The notes: generated from the letters alone by a model not told the origin. A stretch of 64,000 nt of DNA from Bacteroidia bacterium (GCA_019695215.1 JAIBAK010000004.1:1-64000), one strand, 5' to 3'. Positions 51,066 to 61,045 are shown, numbered from the stretch's first letter. A program made the numbers and translations.

Positions 51066-51367
51066 AGGTTGAATTTGCCTACTACCAAAGCAATGTAGAG
51101 GGGGAGCTCATAAACAAATTGCACGAAACGGGTTTTGAGTATGATGGCATTATTTTAAATGCAGGCGGATACACCCATACTTCGGTGGCCTTAGCCGATG
51201 CGGTGGCAGCCATTAAAACTCCGGTAATCGAGGTGCATATCAGCAATATTTTTGCAAGGGAAGAATTTCGTCATGTTTCGCTTTTATCAAAACATTGCAT
51301 AGGCATCATCAGCGGACTTGGGTTAAAAGGTTATGAAATGGCTGTAAGGTATTTTACCGGGCAGTAA
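50948..51367 (+). CDS. aroQ: 3-dehydroquinate dehydratase, type II
   Basis: 139 aa from ATG 50948 ([20 protein letters not shown]); an upstream ATG at 50897 adds 17 unlikely residues. [35 protein letters not shown] and EVHISNIFAREEFRHVS show the shikimate-pathway enzyme (3-dehydroquinate to 3-dehydroshikimate) with its catalytic Tyr and His loop. Convergent overlap with the glycosyltransferase gene. Confidence 0.93.
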   Translation: MQLLILNGPNLNLLGKREPGIYGNESFESFFETLKLHYPKVEFAYYQSNVEGELINKLHETGFEYDGIILNAGGYTHTSVALADAVAAIKTPVIEVHISNIFAREEFRHVSLLSKHCIGIISGLGLKGYEMAVRYFTGQ

Positions 51368-52382
51368 TTTCGTTGTAGGTTCGCCTTCCCAGCACAAAAT
51401 ACTTCCAAACTACCGAATAAGAAACCATTCCGGATACATTACGATGATTGGCTATTAACTGTGTTTTTTGCCGTGCCTTGTGCCATTTACCCAATTTAAA
51501 AAAGAAATCGGAATGTGCCCGATGAATGGCCGCGCTGTGGCCAAATTTCCCTTCCGTTAAAAAACGAATTGACGCGATAAGGTCGAGCGTAGCGCGCACA
51601 AAAATAACCCACCACAATTTACGACTCTCCAAATTTTTGTAAAGCATCACCAGCGAATTGCGAAAGTTGAGGTATGTCTTCTGCGGATTTAATTTGCTCA
51701 GCGTTCCCCCACCCACATGATATACCTTTGACTGCGGAATCACTTTAAGTCTACAGCCGCGCAGGTGCAGTCGCCAGCACAGGTCTATTTCCTCCATATG
51801 GGCAAAAAAGTTTTCGTCAAAACCACCTACCTCATGAAACAAATTGGCTCTGATAAATAAACAGGCACCGGTGGCCCAAAAAACAGATACCGGATTGTCG
51901 TATTGTCCGTAGTCGTGTTCAAGGGTATCAAACAAACGGCCGCGGCAAAAAGGAAATCCGTATTTATCAATAAATCCCCCGCAGGCACCGGCATATTCAA
52001 ACAGCGCCTTGTCGTGGTAATCGAGCATTTTTGGCTGGCAGGCTCCAATGCTGCGGTCGCACTCCATTGCTTCAATCACAGGCTCTATCCATCCTTTTGG
52101 CACTTCAATATCATTATTCAGCAATACATAATAATCAGCTTCTACCTGTTTTAGCGCATGATTATAACCACCGGCATAGCCGTAGTTTTGCTCATTGATA
52201 ATAATTTTTACTTCAGGAAAATGGCTTTGCACATAAGCAACCGAATCATCGTCCGAAGCATTGTCGGCCAGCACCACTTCCATATTCGGATAAGCAGAAG
52301 CCATAACTGCAGGAAGAAATTTTTCGAGCAGATTTTTTCTGTTCCAGTGAACGATTACCACAGCAACCTTAGGATACTTCAC
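51354..52382 (-). CDS. Glycosyltransferase family 2
   Basis: 342 aa from GTG 52382 (VKYPKVAVVIVHWNRKNLLE); a more upstream ATG exists at 52418, overlapping the previous gene by 50 bases. GT2 motifs: NYGYAGGYNHAL, LLNNDIEVPKGWIEP (DxD-like), GACLFIRANLFHEVGGFDEN and FFAHMEEIDLCWRL. C-terminal membrane-associated helices. Transfers sugars in surface polysaccharide or glycan formation; no gene cluster is adjacent. Confidence 0.8.
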   Translation of the reverse strand: MKYPKVAVVIVHWNRKNLLEKFLPAVMASAYPNMEVVLADNASDDDSVAYVQSHFPEVKIIINEQNYGYAGGYNHALKQVEADYYVLLNNDIEVPKGWIEPVIEAMECDRSIGACQPKMLDYHDKALFEYAGACGGFIDKYGFPFCRGRLFDTLEHDYGQYDNPVSVFWATGACLFIRANLFHEVGGFDENFFAHMEEIDLCWRLHLRGCRLKVIPQSKVYHVGGGTLSKLNPQKTYLNFRNSLVMLYKNLESRKLWWVIFVRATLDLIASIRFLTEGKFGHSAAIHRAHSDFFFKLGKWHKARQKTQLIANHRNVSGMVSYSVVWKYFVLGRRTYNEITAR

Positions 52383-52752
52383 CTTCTTGTTTTTTCTTTC
52401 GGTAGGGAATAAACACAAAGCTGGCCCCGTCAGGTGTTACCCAAAAAATGCAGGCGTATTTACGGGGATTTTTAAAAGCCTTTTCAAAATTTTCTCTCTT
52501 GTACTCAAGAATTACTTTTTTCTCGACTAATTCTTCAAGTATGGTTGCATTAAAGGTCCAGGTACGGTTGTACGATTCGCGATCAAAAATTACCTCCCCC
52601 AGTTTTACCTCATGCCTATGGGCAACAAATACCGGGAATTTTGAAAATCCTTCGGCAATCACATCGGCTGCAACCTCTTTCAGTTGCTCACTAAAATGCG
52701 TTACATCGGCTTTCAGGCTTTCTAATTCTTCTTCAAAAGGGTCTTTATTCAT
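52369..52752 (-). CDS. Conserved protein, unknown
   Basis: 127 aa (MNKDPFEEELESLKADVTHF). Helical N-terminus and a beta C-terminus (KYACIFWVTPDGASFVFIPY). Overlaps the methyltransferase stop by 4 bases. No function recognised. Confidence 0.55.
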   Translation of the reverse strand: MNKDPFEEELESLKADVTHFSEQLKEVAADVIAEGFSKFPVFVAHRHEVKLGEVIFDRESYNRTWTFNATILEELVEKKVILEYKRENFEKAFKNPRKYACIFWVTPDGASFVFIPYRKKKQEGEVS

Positions 52753-54155
52753 TTCCTTTCCAATAAAGCTATATTTTCTACATGGTGCGTATGCGGGAAC
52801 ATATCTACCGGCTGCACATGGGTTACTTCATATTGCTCCTGCATCATGGCAATATCTCGGGCTTGTGTGGCCGGATTACAACTTACATACACCACACGCT
52901 TAGGAGCAATTTCTAATATTTTTTTTACCACATCCTCATGCATTCCGGCACGGGGCGGGTCGCTTATAATTACTTCGGGTTTGCCGTGTCGTGCAATAAA
53001 CTCATCATTCAACACGTCTTTCATATCACCCGAAAAAAATTCGGTGTTTTTAATTTCGTTCAGACCGGCATTTACTTTTGCATCGGCAATGGCCTGTTCA
53101 ATATATTCTATTCCGATTACCTTTTTTGCCTTAGCAGCTACAAATGCGGCAATGGTTCCAACCCCGGTGTATAAATCATAAACCAGCTCGTTTCCGGTAA
53201 GCCGGGCCAGCTCTCTTGTTTTGCTGTACAGGTTTAACGTTTGTTGCGAATTGGTTTGAAAAAAAGATTTGGGCCCGATTTTAAATTCGAGATTTTCCAG
53301 TTTCTCAATAATATGGTCTTTCCCTGCAAACAGCTGAATCTCCAAATCACTTATGCTGTCATTTTTTTTGCCGTTGATTACATACATAAGCGAGGTGATT
53401 TGCGGAAACTGCTGCTGTATATGCTGTAAAAGAGCGACTCTTTTCTCTTCGTCTTCACCGGCAAAAGATACAATCACCATGAGTTCCCCGCTCAGGGTAT
53501 TGCGCACAAAAAGCTGCCTCAGCCACCCTTCCTGACTGCGCAAATTAAAAAAGGGCATGTCATTTTTTACGGCAAAGTTTTTTACGGCAATACGAATAGC
53601 ATTAGCCGGGTCGGCCTGCAGGTAACAGTGTTCAATATCAAGCACCTTATCCCATCGTCCCGGAATGTGAAAACCAAGCCCTGCATGTTCTGCTTCGCTC
53701 AGGTCATCCTTTGTTTCGAGCGACTGAAGCCACTTGCGGTGGGTAAAGGTAAACTCCAGTTTATTCCGGTAATATTCGGTTTGTTCCGAACCCAAAATAG
53801 ATTGAAGCGAAGGAAAAGGAAATTTCCCGATTCGCTGAAAGGCATCAAGCACCTGCTGTTGTTTATACTTTAACTGGGTGGTATAACTCATATGCTGCCA
53901 CTTGCACCCTCCGCAGGTTCCAAAGTGAGTACAAAAAGGCTCAATGCGCTCGGACGATGGCTCGATAAGCCGCTCAATAATTCCGGTATTGTAGCTTTTT
54001 TTCGAGCCGGTAATTTTTATATCCGCAATATCGCCCGGCACCGCAAAATCAATCAAAATAACTTTGTTGTTGTGTCGGGCTATGCTTTTTCCTTCCGAAC
54101 CCGCATTTTCTATTTTCAGTGAGGAAATAATCTGGTTGTGGCTTTTTCTTCTCAT
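52749..54155 (-). CDS. rlmD: 23S rRNA (uracil-5-)-methyltransferase, RumA/RlmD family
   Basis: 468 aa from MRRKSHNQIISSLKIENAGS; longer start at 54296 adds no conserved sequence. N-terminal TRAM domain (IENAGSEGKSIARHNNKVIL), 4Fe-4S cysteines (FCTHFGTCGGCKWQ), then a SAM domain: NELVYDLYTGVGTIAAF, DPPRAGMHEDV, YVSCNPATQARD with the catalytic Cys. Methylates uridine C5 in 23S rRNA. Divergent from a surface protein gene. Confidence 0.88.
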   Translation of the reverse strand: MRRKSHNQIISSLKIENAGSEGKSIARHNNKVILIDFAVPGDIADIKITGSKKSYNTGIIERLIEPSSERIEPFCTHFGTCGGCKWQHMSYTTQLKYKQQQVLDAFQRIGKFPFPSLQSILGSEQTEYYRNKLEFTFTHRKWLQSLETKDDLSEAEHAGLGFHIPGRWDKVLDIEHCYLQADPANAIRIAVKNFAVKNDMPFFNLRSQEGWLRQLFVRNTLSGELMVIVSFAGEDEEKRVALLQHIQQQFPQITSLMYVINGKKNDSISDLEIQLFAGKDHIIEKLENLEFKIGPKSFFQTNSQQTLNLYSKTRELARLTGNELVYDLYTGVGTIAAFVAAKAKKVIGIEYIEQAIADAKVNAGLNEIKNTEFFSGDMKDVLNDEFIARHGKPEVIISDPPRAGMHEDVVKKILEIAPKRVVYVSCNPATQARDIAMMQEQYEVTHVQPVDMFPHTHHVENIALLERK

Positions 54156-54210
54156 AAAACAAGGCTTCGAAAATAGATAAATTCCGGCATTTGCTTTAAT
54201 TCGCAAGGTA

Positions 54211-54855
54211 ATGCGCGGCTTAGTTTGCTTATTTTTTTTGCTGATGGTACTGAATGCGCCTGCGCAAAATGTACCTCCTGTTTTTGTTTTGCCCAACTAC
54301 AGCGATACTACTCTTGAAGCCGACAGGGATACGTGCATTGAGATAGTTGTAAATGCTCCGGAGGCGGGAGACTCTGTCTTTCTCTGGGGAGAATCGGAGC
54401 TGTTTATTGACCGCGATAGCACCGCTTATTTTCTTGAAAAAACAGGAACCGGCACTTTTCAAACGCGTTTATGTTTTCGTAAGGCTTGTCGTAAAGTGCA
54501 GGAAGACCCGTATTTTATTACCTTATATGCTCGCGACAGTTCCTTTGACACCACCATTCATCATGTGCGGGTAAGGTTTAAAAACAGTTTGCAGGAAGAA
54601 TTGACTAAGTTGCCCAATGTATTCACTCCCAATGGTGACGAGGTAAATGAAACTTTTTCCCTTTCGGGGGCTAAAGCCCAATGCGCAAATCTGTTTAATG
54701 TATCCATTTACAACCGGTGGGGGCAGGCGGTTTACACCAACAATCGCATTTCATTTAAGTGGGACGGGGGTAACTGCCCCGATGGGGTTTATTATTATAT
54801 CATTACCTCGGCCGGAGGAATAAGCGCTAAGGGAATTATTACGTTAATTCGTTGA
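54211..54855 (+). CDS. T9SS type B surface protein
   Basis: 214 aa: signal peptide, one beta domain, and a C-terminal gliding-motility-type sorting domain (LPNVFTPNGDEVNETF, IYNRWGQAVYTNN, CPDGVYYYIITSAGG). Convergent with the thioredoxin gene, overlapping 12 bases. Small for its class. Confidence 0.85.
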   Translation: MRGLVCLFFLLMVLNAPAQNVPPVFVLPNYSDTTLEADRDTCIEIVVNAPEAGDSVFLWGESELFIDRDSTAYFLEKTGTGTFQTRLCFRKACRKVQEDPYFITLYARDSSFDTTIHHVRVRFKNSLQEELTKLPNVFTPNGDEVNETFSLSGAKAQCANLFNVSIYNRWGQAVYTNNRISFKWDGGNCPDGVYYYIITSAGGISAKGIITLIR

Positions 54856-55317
54856 AGCGGCTTCGTTTACTATTGAATTTAGCAATTGATTAAAATCAAC
54901 GGGTTTCATGTAACCCGGTTGAATCACCAAACGGTTTTTGGTGGTAAGAATAAAATAGGTAGTTGGGTATCCAAGTCGCTGATTATTAGAAAGCATCATT
55001 AGCAACTCGGCTCCGCTATACGTTTGTCCGTTCAATTCATAACGCATATCGGCAATCTCCGGGTTAAATTTTATCGGAACAAAATACTTGTTAATGGTTT
55101 TAATCACTTCGGGGTCTGTGTATGTATCTGCGTCCATTTTTTTACACCAGCCGCACCAGGCCGTATAAGCATCTACCAATACAATTTTTTTCTCTTTCGT
55201 GGCTTTGGGGTAGCCTGAATTCCAGCTTTCCCACTTAATTCCCTCCTCGGCCGGACGCACCACAAACCCCATGAGGGGCAGAAGTAACAGCGGAAGAAAA
55301 AATGTTAAAATTCGCAT
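54844..55317 (-). CDS. Thioredoxin-fold exported protein
   Basis: 157 aa from MRILTFFLPLLLLPLM with a Sec signal. YTAWCGWCKKMDADTYTD holds the CxxC active site and GYPTTYFILTTKNR the cis-Pro loop. Probably a periplasmic thiol-disulphide protein of the DUF255/thioredoxin-like class. Confidence 0.8.
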   Translation of the reverse strand: MRILTFFLPLLLLPLMGFVVRPAEEGIKWESWNSGYPKATKEKKIVLVDAYTAWCGWCKKMDADTYTDPEVIKTINKYFVPIKFNPEIADMRYELNGQTYSGAELLMMLSNNQRLGYPTTYFILTTKNRLVIQPGYMKPVDFNQLLNSIVNEAASTN

Positions 55318-55464
55318 AGAAACCTTTATTGTCAAAAACTGTTCCAATGCGCAATATATAAAACTGTACGGACTCAGCGATAAAAAAACACCTCTTAAAG
55401 GAAAAATTCTTGCTTACGGGTAAATGTAGTTGCAAAGTTGCCCTAGGTTATTGAATTTGTACGC

Positions 55465-55821
55465 ATGAAAACAATACTCGTTGTAGATGACGAAATTATT
55501 TTGCGCGAATACCTGACCGAATTGCTGGAGCTGGAGGATTTTAAACCCATAGGTGTTTCATCGGGTACCGAAGCATTAGCCGAAATAAGCCGGCAAAAAC
55601 CGGATATGATTATTTGTGATATGTTTTTAAGAGAAGAAACCGGACTGGATTTACTTTATAAAATAAGCACAACCGCTGCGGCAAATACTCCCTTTGTTCT
55701 TATGTCGGCCGAAATAAGCAGCGAGCTTATGGAGAAAAGTACGGCCAAAGGCGTAAAAGCATTTATTAAAAAACCCTACGAAAGCGATGTGTTATTAAAT
55801 ACAATTCGTAACCTTCTTTAA
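55465..55821 (+). CDS. Response regulator receiver
   Basis: 118 aa, receiver domain only. MKTILVVDDEIILREYLTEL (acidic pocket), DMIICDMFLREETG (phospho-Asp D53), PFVLMSAEISS (T/S switch) and AFIKKPYESD (Lys). No output domain. Adjacent to the TPR kinase and probably its partner. Confidence 0.85.
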   Translation: MKTILVVDDEIILREYLTELLELEDFKPIGVSSGTEALAEISRQKPDMIICDMFLREETGLDLLYKISTTAAANTPFVLMSAEISSELMEKSTAKGVKAFIKKPYESDVLLNTIRNLL

Positions 55822-55900
55822 CCGATTTTAAAAATTTTGATGGCACGCTGAGTCCAAAATTAGTATATTGGCCTCATAAAAGGGACATGAGCCGGGCGTT

Positions 55901-57895
55901 ATGAACCAACTTATAAAACTGCAAATTTTTCTAATTCTGCTATCAGCCTCACTAAGTGTTTCTGGGAGTGCAATTGATAGCCTCGAAAAGGTTCTGCAAT
56001 CCTCTTCTGCCGATTCAACACGTATTCAATTATTGGGCGATTTATGTTTTGCTTACCGCGGAACCGATACGGAAAAAGCTAAACATTTTGGAACGGAGGC
56101 GCTGCGGCTTTCGTTAAAAACAAACAACCTGAAAGGAATTGCTCAGTCGTATAACGATTTGGGTATTCTGTTTTTTGATGAGGGAAATTATACAAAAGCA
56201 AGCGAATACTACAATGAATCTTTAAAGATAAGGCAAAAACTTGGAGATGAAAAAGGCATTGCAGCTATTTATAACAAACTTGGAATTTTACATCAAACCA
56301 AAGGGGAATTTAAAGAAGCCCTCGACTACCAGTTTAAGGCCTTAAAAATTTACGAGGCCATTTCGTTTGATTATGGCACCTCGTATTGCCTGAACAATAT
56401 TGCCATTATTTATTACAACCTCAGCAAGTACGATGAGTCGCTTAAGTTTCACAAGCAGTCTCTTTCCATTAAAGAAAAAATAAATGACCTGTCCGGAATA
56501 AGCGGCTCACTAAGTAATATTGGCAATATCTATTTCTCTCAGAAAAACTATACCGAAGCCATTATCCACTTTAAGAAAGCCGAGAAAATTCAAAGGGAAA
56601 GAAAAGAACTTTATTATTTGGCCAGTACACTTAATAATTTAGGCTCGTGCTACAAAAGTTTAGAGAACTATAAAGAAGCCCTGAAGTACATTACCGAATC
56701 GTATGCCATCAGGTTAAAACTGAATGATAAAGTTGGTCAAACCTCGTGCCTTTTAAATACCGCTCAAATTCAAATGCACCTCAGTCAATTTGACCCTGCC
56801 CTTGAGATGCTGCATAAAGGACTTTTAATTGCACAGGAACTGGGGGCGAAAGATGAACTGGAAAATTATTATCAAAACCTGTCGGAAGCATATAAAGCAA
56901 CGGGAGATCACAAAAAATCACTCGCCTTTTTTAAGTTAAGAAACGCTTATCGCGATTCGATTTACAGCGAGGAAAACAACAGGCAGATTGCTGAAATGCA
57001 AACCAAGTACGATACCGAAAAAAAAGAACAGCAAATTGCATTGCTTACCCGGGAAAAGAAAATTAATGACATTGTAAACGAACGAAAACACAACACCCTT
57101 TTGTTAAGTTCGGCCGGACTGGGCATTGCCTTGGTGCTGGTGTGCATTATTTTACTTATGTACCGGCAAAAAGAAACCGCCAACAAAAGACTTATACAGC
57201 TTGATAAGGAAAAAAACGAATTTTTGGGAATTGCCGCCCACGATTTAAAAAACCCTTTACAAACCATCATCGGGTTTTGCCAGATGCAGGCCGACTATTT
57301 TGATAAACTCTCGAAAGAAAAAATTCTTAAATATTCGCAAAACATTGAAGTCTCTGCGCGCAGAATGATTGAGTTAATTAACAACCTTCTTGACATCAAT
57401 GCCATTGAGCAGGGAAAAATACGAAGCCATCCGGAATTTTTTGATATGTATGAACAGGTAACCAAAACCCTGTCGAATTTCGAGTATGCGGCACATCAGA
57501 AAAATATTCAGCTTGTGCTTTCCCGTAAAGATTCTCTGGCAGTAACCACCGATCGGTATATGGTATCTCAGGTATTCGAAAACCTTTTAAGTAATGCCAT
57601 AAAATATTCTCCTGCCGGAAAGAAAATTTTTATTGATCTTTTTGCTGACCCAAAGACTGCCGGCTTCAGCATACGGGATGAAGGACCCGGAATGAATGAC
57701 GAGGATAAGAAAAAAATGTTCGGTAAGTTTACCCGGTTAAGTGCCCGGCCTACCGGAGGCGAAAGCAGCAATGGTCTGGGGCTTTCCATTGTAAAAAAAC
57801 TCACCGATTTAATTGGAGGAAATATCAGCTGCGAATCAAAGCCCGGTGCAGGTTGTTGTTTTATTGTACAGTTCCCAATAAATTCTGCTGTATGA
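55901..57895 (+). CDS. TPR sensor histidine kinase
   Basis: 664 aa. Signal peptide, about eight TPR units (e.g. AQSYNDLGILFFDEGNYTKA; SCLNTAQIQ), a membrane helix near 410-430 (LSSAGLGIALVLVCIILLMY), then HisKA (FLGIAAHDLKNPLQTIIGFC, phospho-His intact) and HATPase (VFENLLSNAIKYSP, FSIRDEGPGMNDED, GLGLSIVKKL). A complete kinase that senses through periplasmic TPRs. First of three related genes. Confidence 0.9.
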   Translation: MNQLIKLQIFLILLSASLSVSGSAIDSLEKVLQSSSADSTRIQLLGDLCFAYRGTDTEKAKHFGTEALRLSLKTNNLKGIAQSYNDLGILFFDEGNYTKASEYYNESLKIRQKLGDEKGIAAIYNKLGILHQTKGEFKEALDYQFKALKIYEAISFDYGTSYCLNNIAIIYYNLSKYDESLKFHKQSLSIKEKINDLSGISGSLSNIGNIYFSQKNYTEAIIHFKKAEKIQRERKELYYLASTLNNLGSCYKSLENYKEALKYITESYAIRLKLNDKVGQTSCLLNTAQIQMHLSQFDPALEMLHKGLLIAQELGAKDELENYYQNLSEAYKATGDHKKSLAFFKLRNAYRDSIYSEENNRQIAEMQTKYDTEKKEQQIALLTREKKINDIVNERKHNTLLLSSAGLGIALVLVCIILLMYRQKETANKRLIQLDKEKNEFLGIAAHDLKNPLQTIIGFCQMQADYFDKLSKEKILKYSQNIEVSARRMIELINNLLDINAIEQGKIRSHPEFFDMYEQVTKTLSNFEYAAHQKNIQLVLSRKDSLAVTTDRYMVSQVFENLLSNAIKYSPAGKKIFIDLFADPKTAGFSIRDEGPGMNDEDKKKMFGKFTRLSARPTGGESSNGLGLSIVKKLTDLIGGNISCESKPGAGCCFIVQFPINSAV

Positions 57896-59703
57896 AAAAG
57901 AACCTCCTGTTATTTCTTCTTTCTTTTGCAATTCTTTCAGCAAGCGCTGTAAGCAGAGAGCAACAACGTATTGACAGCCTCGAGGCTTTGCTTTCAACCA
58001 CCACCGACACTACCCGAATGAGTATTTTACTCATGCTTTGCGGTGACTATATGAAGGCTGATCCCGAAAAATTACTGGCCTACGCAACCGAGCTAACCGA
58101 ATTGGGCAGCACATCAGGTAACTGGAATTATGAAGCACAGGGTTTGCGCTACAAAGGAATCGGGTTAAAAGAAACCGGGAATTACTCCGAATCGGGTAAT
58201 GCATATTTACAGGCACTCAAAATTTTTGAATCGCACCACGACTTGTTTGGTACTGCGGCCTGTAATAACAGTTTGGGTGCGCTCTATTTCAACCTAAATG
58301 AATTAGACAAGGCTGAATCGTACTACCTGAAGTGCATAGAACAATCAAAAAAGGCGGGTCTGGATAAATACCTTCCTTCGGCTTACAATAATTTAGGTGC
58401 AGTGTATGCGATGGAAAAAAAGTACAACCAGGCATTGATGTATTTTAACGAGGGGCTGAAATTAAGATTAAAGCAAAAAGACGAGTATGGTATTGCTTCC
58501 AGTTACGGAAACCTTGGACGCATATACACGGTTTTAGGGCGGTTTAAAGAAGCGCTCGAGTTCCAGAAAAAAAGCCTTGCAATAAGAGAAACACTGAAAG
58601 ACGAAGAGGGGGTTGCCAATACGCTGAACAATATCGGAGAAATATTTCTGGATCAGGAAAATTTTAACGAAGCCATAATATGGTTTAATAAAGGGCTGAC
58701 GGTGGCAAAAGAGTTCGGGTATCAGGAATTAATCCGGTCGAGCTACGAGGCGCTTTCCGAATGCTATGAAGGGGTGAAAAATTATGCGGCAGCTCATGAA
58801 TATTTGAGTTTGAGCGTGGCATTAAAAGACAGCATGATGAATATTGAGAACCGGAATCACCTGGAGGAACTAACTACTCAATACGAAACCGAAAAGAAGG
58901 AACAGCAAATAAAAATACTGGCTAAAAACAACGAAATAAAAGAAGCAGAAAACAGCCGGAAACAAATGTACATTTACCTTATTCTATCCGGTTCGGCTGT
59001 GGTGGTGCTGCTGCTTTTTGTATTAATGCGCATGTATAAGCAAAAGGAACTGGCCAATCAAAAACTCAAAAAACTGGATCAGGAAAAAAACGAGTTTTTA
59101 AGCTTAGCCGCAACCGATTTAAAAAACCCGCTCTCCACCATTATAGGCTATTGCCGCATGCAGGCCGATTATTTTGATAAGCTCAATAAAGAAAAAATCC
59201 TTAAACACTCGGCTAACATCAAATTAGCTGCCGCCAAAATGGTTGACCTCATCAGCAATTTGCTTGACGTAAATGCCATTGAGCAGGGAAGAATGAAAAA
59301 CAATCCGGAGCGTATTGATTTGAACAAATTTTTTGACGACTTGTTTAAAGAGTTTGAACAACAAGCCGGAGAAAAAAATATTACCTTCAGATTAGAAAAT
59401 TCGGGAGAAAATTATCATGTGCATGCTGATCCCCGGTTGCTGACACAGGTAACCGAAAATCTTTTGGCAAACTCTTTAAAAAATACGGCTTCAAACACGC
59501 AGGTATTTATAAAACTGCTGAGAAAAGGAGACAAGGCGGGATACGAGCTGACTGACCCTGCTGCCCAAAAAACTACTGCAGATGATGGCGTTTTAGGAAT
59601 GAGCATTCTTAAACGAATGCTGAATATTATGCAGGCTGAAATTGAGGTGAAAAAAGATTCGCTTCAGGGCTCGGTTGTTACCATTTTATTAAGTGAAGGA
59701 TAA
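57892..59703 (+). CDS. Degenerate TPR histidine-kinase homologue
   Basis: 603 aa from ATG 57892, overlapping the previous stop (ATGA). Same plan as its neighbour, with TPRs and one membrane helix. The phospho-accepting H-box reads LAATDLKNPLSTII: His is Thr. The G-box DEGPG of the neighbour is replaced by LTDPAAQKTTADDGVLGMS, so ATP binding is probably lost too. Likely a pseudokinase that senses or regulates through protein contacts. Confidence 0.85.
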   Translation: MKKNLLLFLLSFAILSASAVSREQQRIDSLEALLSTTTDTTRMSILLMLCGDYMKADPEKLLAYATELTELGSTSGNWNYEAQGLRYKGIGLKETGNYSESGNAYLQALKIFESHHDLFGTAACNNSLGALYFNLNELDKAESYYLKCIEQSKKAGLDKYLPSAYNNLGAVYAMEKKYNQALMYFNEGLKLRLKQKDEYGIASSYGNLGRIYTVLGRFKEALEFQKKSLAIRETLKDEEGVANTLNNIGEIFLDQENFNEAIIWFNKGLTVAKEFGYQELIRSSYEALSECYEGVKNYAAAHEYLSLSVALKDSMMNIENRNHLEELTTQYETEKKEQQIKILAKNNEIKEAENSRKQMYIYLILSGSAVVVLLLFVLMRMYKQKELANQKLKKLDQEKNEFLSLAATDLKNPLSTIIGYCRMQADYFDKLNKEKILKHSANIKLAAAKMVDLISNLLDVNAIEQGRMKNNPERIDLNKFFDDLFKEFEQQAGEKNITFRLENSGENYHVHADPRLLTQVTENLLANSLKNTASNTQVFIKLLRKGDKAGYELTDPAAQKTTADDGVLGMSILKRMLNIMQAEIEVKKDSLQGSVVTILLSEG

Positions 59704-60311
59704 TGGATAAAAACAAACTTCACCTGCAGGGGCTAAAATATCAGCTAAGTTCGCATTTTTTATTTAACGTGCTGAACACGGTGAGAGCTCTTACCCGAAA
59801 AGACACCGAAAAGGCCACAAACATGATAACCCTTGCCAGCGAATACCTGCGCTATGCCCTGCACAAACTTGATCATTTTGAAACCACACTGGGTGAGGAA
59901 AAAACCGGAATCGGACTTTTTCTGCAACTACAGGCATATCGTTTTCATGATACCATAATGATGACATGGAATATTCCCGAAAATATTTTGCTGGCAAAAA
60001 TTCCCTCTTTTCTATTGCAGCCCCTGGTAGAATTAGTTTATAAAAGGGCTGACAAAGATGAAAACGGAAGACAACAAATAGCTCTTGACGCACTCCTGAA
60101 AAATGAAAATCTGGTTCTTTCCGTTTCCTGCCCCAGATGCCTTCCTGATAAAGAACCATCGGGTGCTTTTGTTCCTAAAAGTGATGTGGAAGAGGGAGTG
60201 GAACAGGTGCACATTTTGTTACAGGAGCTATACGGAAACAAGGGAATATTAGAAATTATTGAAACCGGAAACGCGAAAAAAATTCAACTGCAAATTCCAT
60301 ACGAAACATGA
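59703..60311 (+). CDS. LytS-like histidine-kinase domain protein, degenerate
   Basis: 202 aa, soluble. His_kinase motif QLSSHFLFNVLNTVRALTRK retained; EYLRYALHKLDHFETTLGEE follows. The ATP lid is eroded: N-box LLQPLVELVYKRADKDENG lacks the usual ENA, and no DxGxG is visible. Overlaps the LytTR regulator gene by 4 bases. Perhaps a phosphotransfer or scaffold partner of the LytTR regulator. Confidence 0.75.
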   Translation: MDKNKLHLQGLKYQLSSHFLFNVLNTVRALTRKDTEKATNMITLASEYLRYALHKLDHFETTLGEEKTGIGLFLQLQAYRFHDTIMMTWNIPENILLAKIPSFLLQPLVELVYKRADKDENGRQQIALDALLKNENLVLSVSCPRCLPDKEPSGAFVPKSDVEEGVEQVHILLQELYGNKGILEIIETGNAKKIQLQIPYET

Positions 60312-61045
60312 AAGCAAAACTGAAAGCAATAATTGTGGATGACGAACCTTATGCACGTGCCGAACTGGCCGAGTTACTTGCACCCCACAGTCAGGTTGAA
60401 TTAACCGGAGAGGCCGGATCACTCACCGAAGCGGTGGAACTGATTGAAGCCAATAAACCCGATGTGGTTTTTCTGGACATTGAGATGAACGGAGAAAATG
60501 GTTTTGAATTACTCAACCTGTGCGATATTGAATTTAAAACTGTTTTTGTAACTGCCTATAATCAATATGCCATTAGAGCTTTTGAAGTAAATGCTATCGA
60601 TTATCTTCTTAAGCCGGTGAATGCACAACGCCTTGCACAAACGTTAAAAAAATTAGGCGAGCAGGTGAGTGCCGAGCATGAAGCTGCGAACGAATTGCCT
60701 AAACTTACTCCCGATGACCGCCTGTTGATTACCCTGAGCCGTAAAATGAATTTTATAAAAATTTGTGATATTAAATACATTCTTGCTGCCGGTGATTATT
60801 CAGAGTTAGTCACCATAAATAATGATCATGCTTTAGTACAGCGTAAAATGCGTGAGTGGGAAGTTCAGTTGCCCGAAAAAAACTTTCAGCGTATTCACCG
60901 CACCACCATTATCAACCTCGATTTTGTTGACAAAATAGAACGATACGGAAAAGAGAATGCCATTGTGTTTATGAAAGGGGTTGACAAACACCTTGACATT
61001 AGTAAAAACTACCTCTCCGAATTAAAAAGCCGATTTAAAGTATAG
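60308..61045 (+). CDS. LytTR-family response regulator
   Basis: 245 aa. Receiver (AIIVDDEPYARAELAELLAP; DVVFLDIEMNGENG; VTAYNQYAIRAFEVNAIDY) and LytTR DNA-binding domain (KICDIKYILAAGDYSELVTI; FQRIHRTTIINLDFVDKIER). Activates or represses promoters with direct repeats. Likely output of the signalling cluster. Confidence 0.92.
   Translation: MKAKLKAIIVDDEPYARAELAELLAPHSQVELTGEAGSLTEAVELIEANKPDVVFLDIEMNGENGFELLNLCDIEFKTVFVTAYNQYAIRAFEVNAIDYLLKPVNAQRLAQTLKKLGEQVSAEHEAANELPKLTPDDRLLITLSRKMNFIKICDIKYILAAGDYSELVTINNDHALVQRKMREWEVQLPEKNFQRIHRTTIINLDFVDKIERYGKENAIVFMKGVDKHLDISKNYLSELKSRFKV

Noticed and set aside
54156-54296. Upstream extension of the rRNA methyltransferase
   Set aside because: Adds residues before the TRAM domain that overlap the divergent gene's start region.
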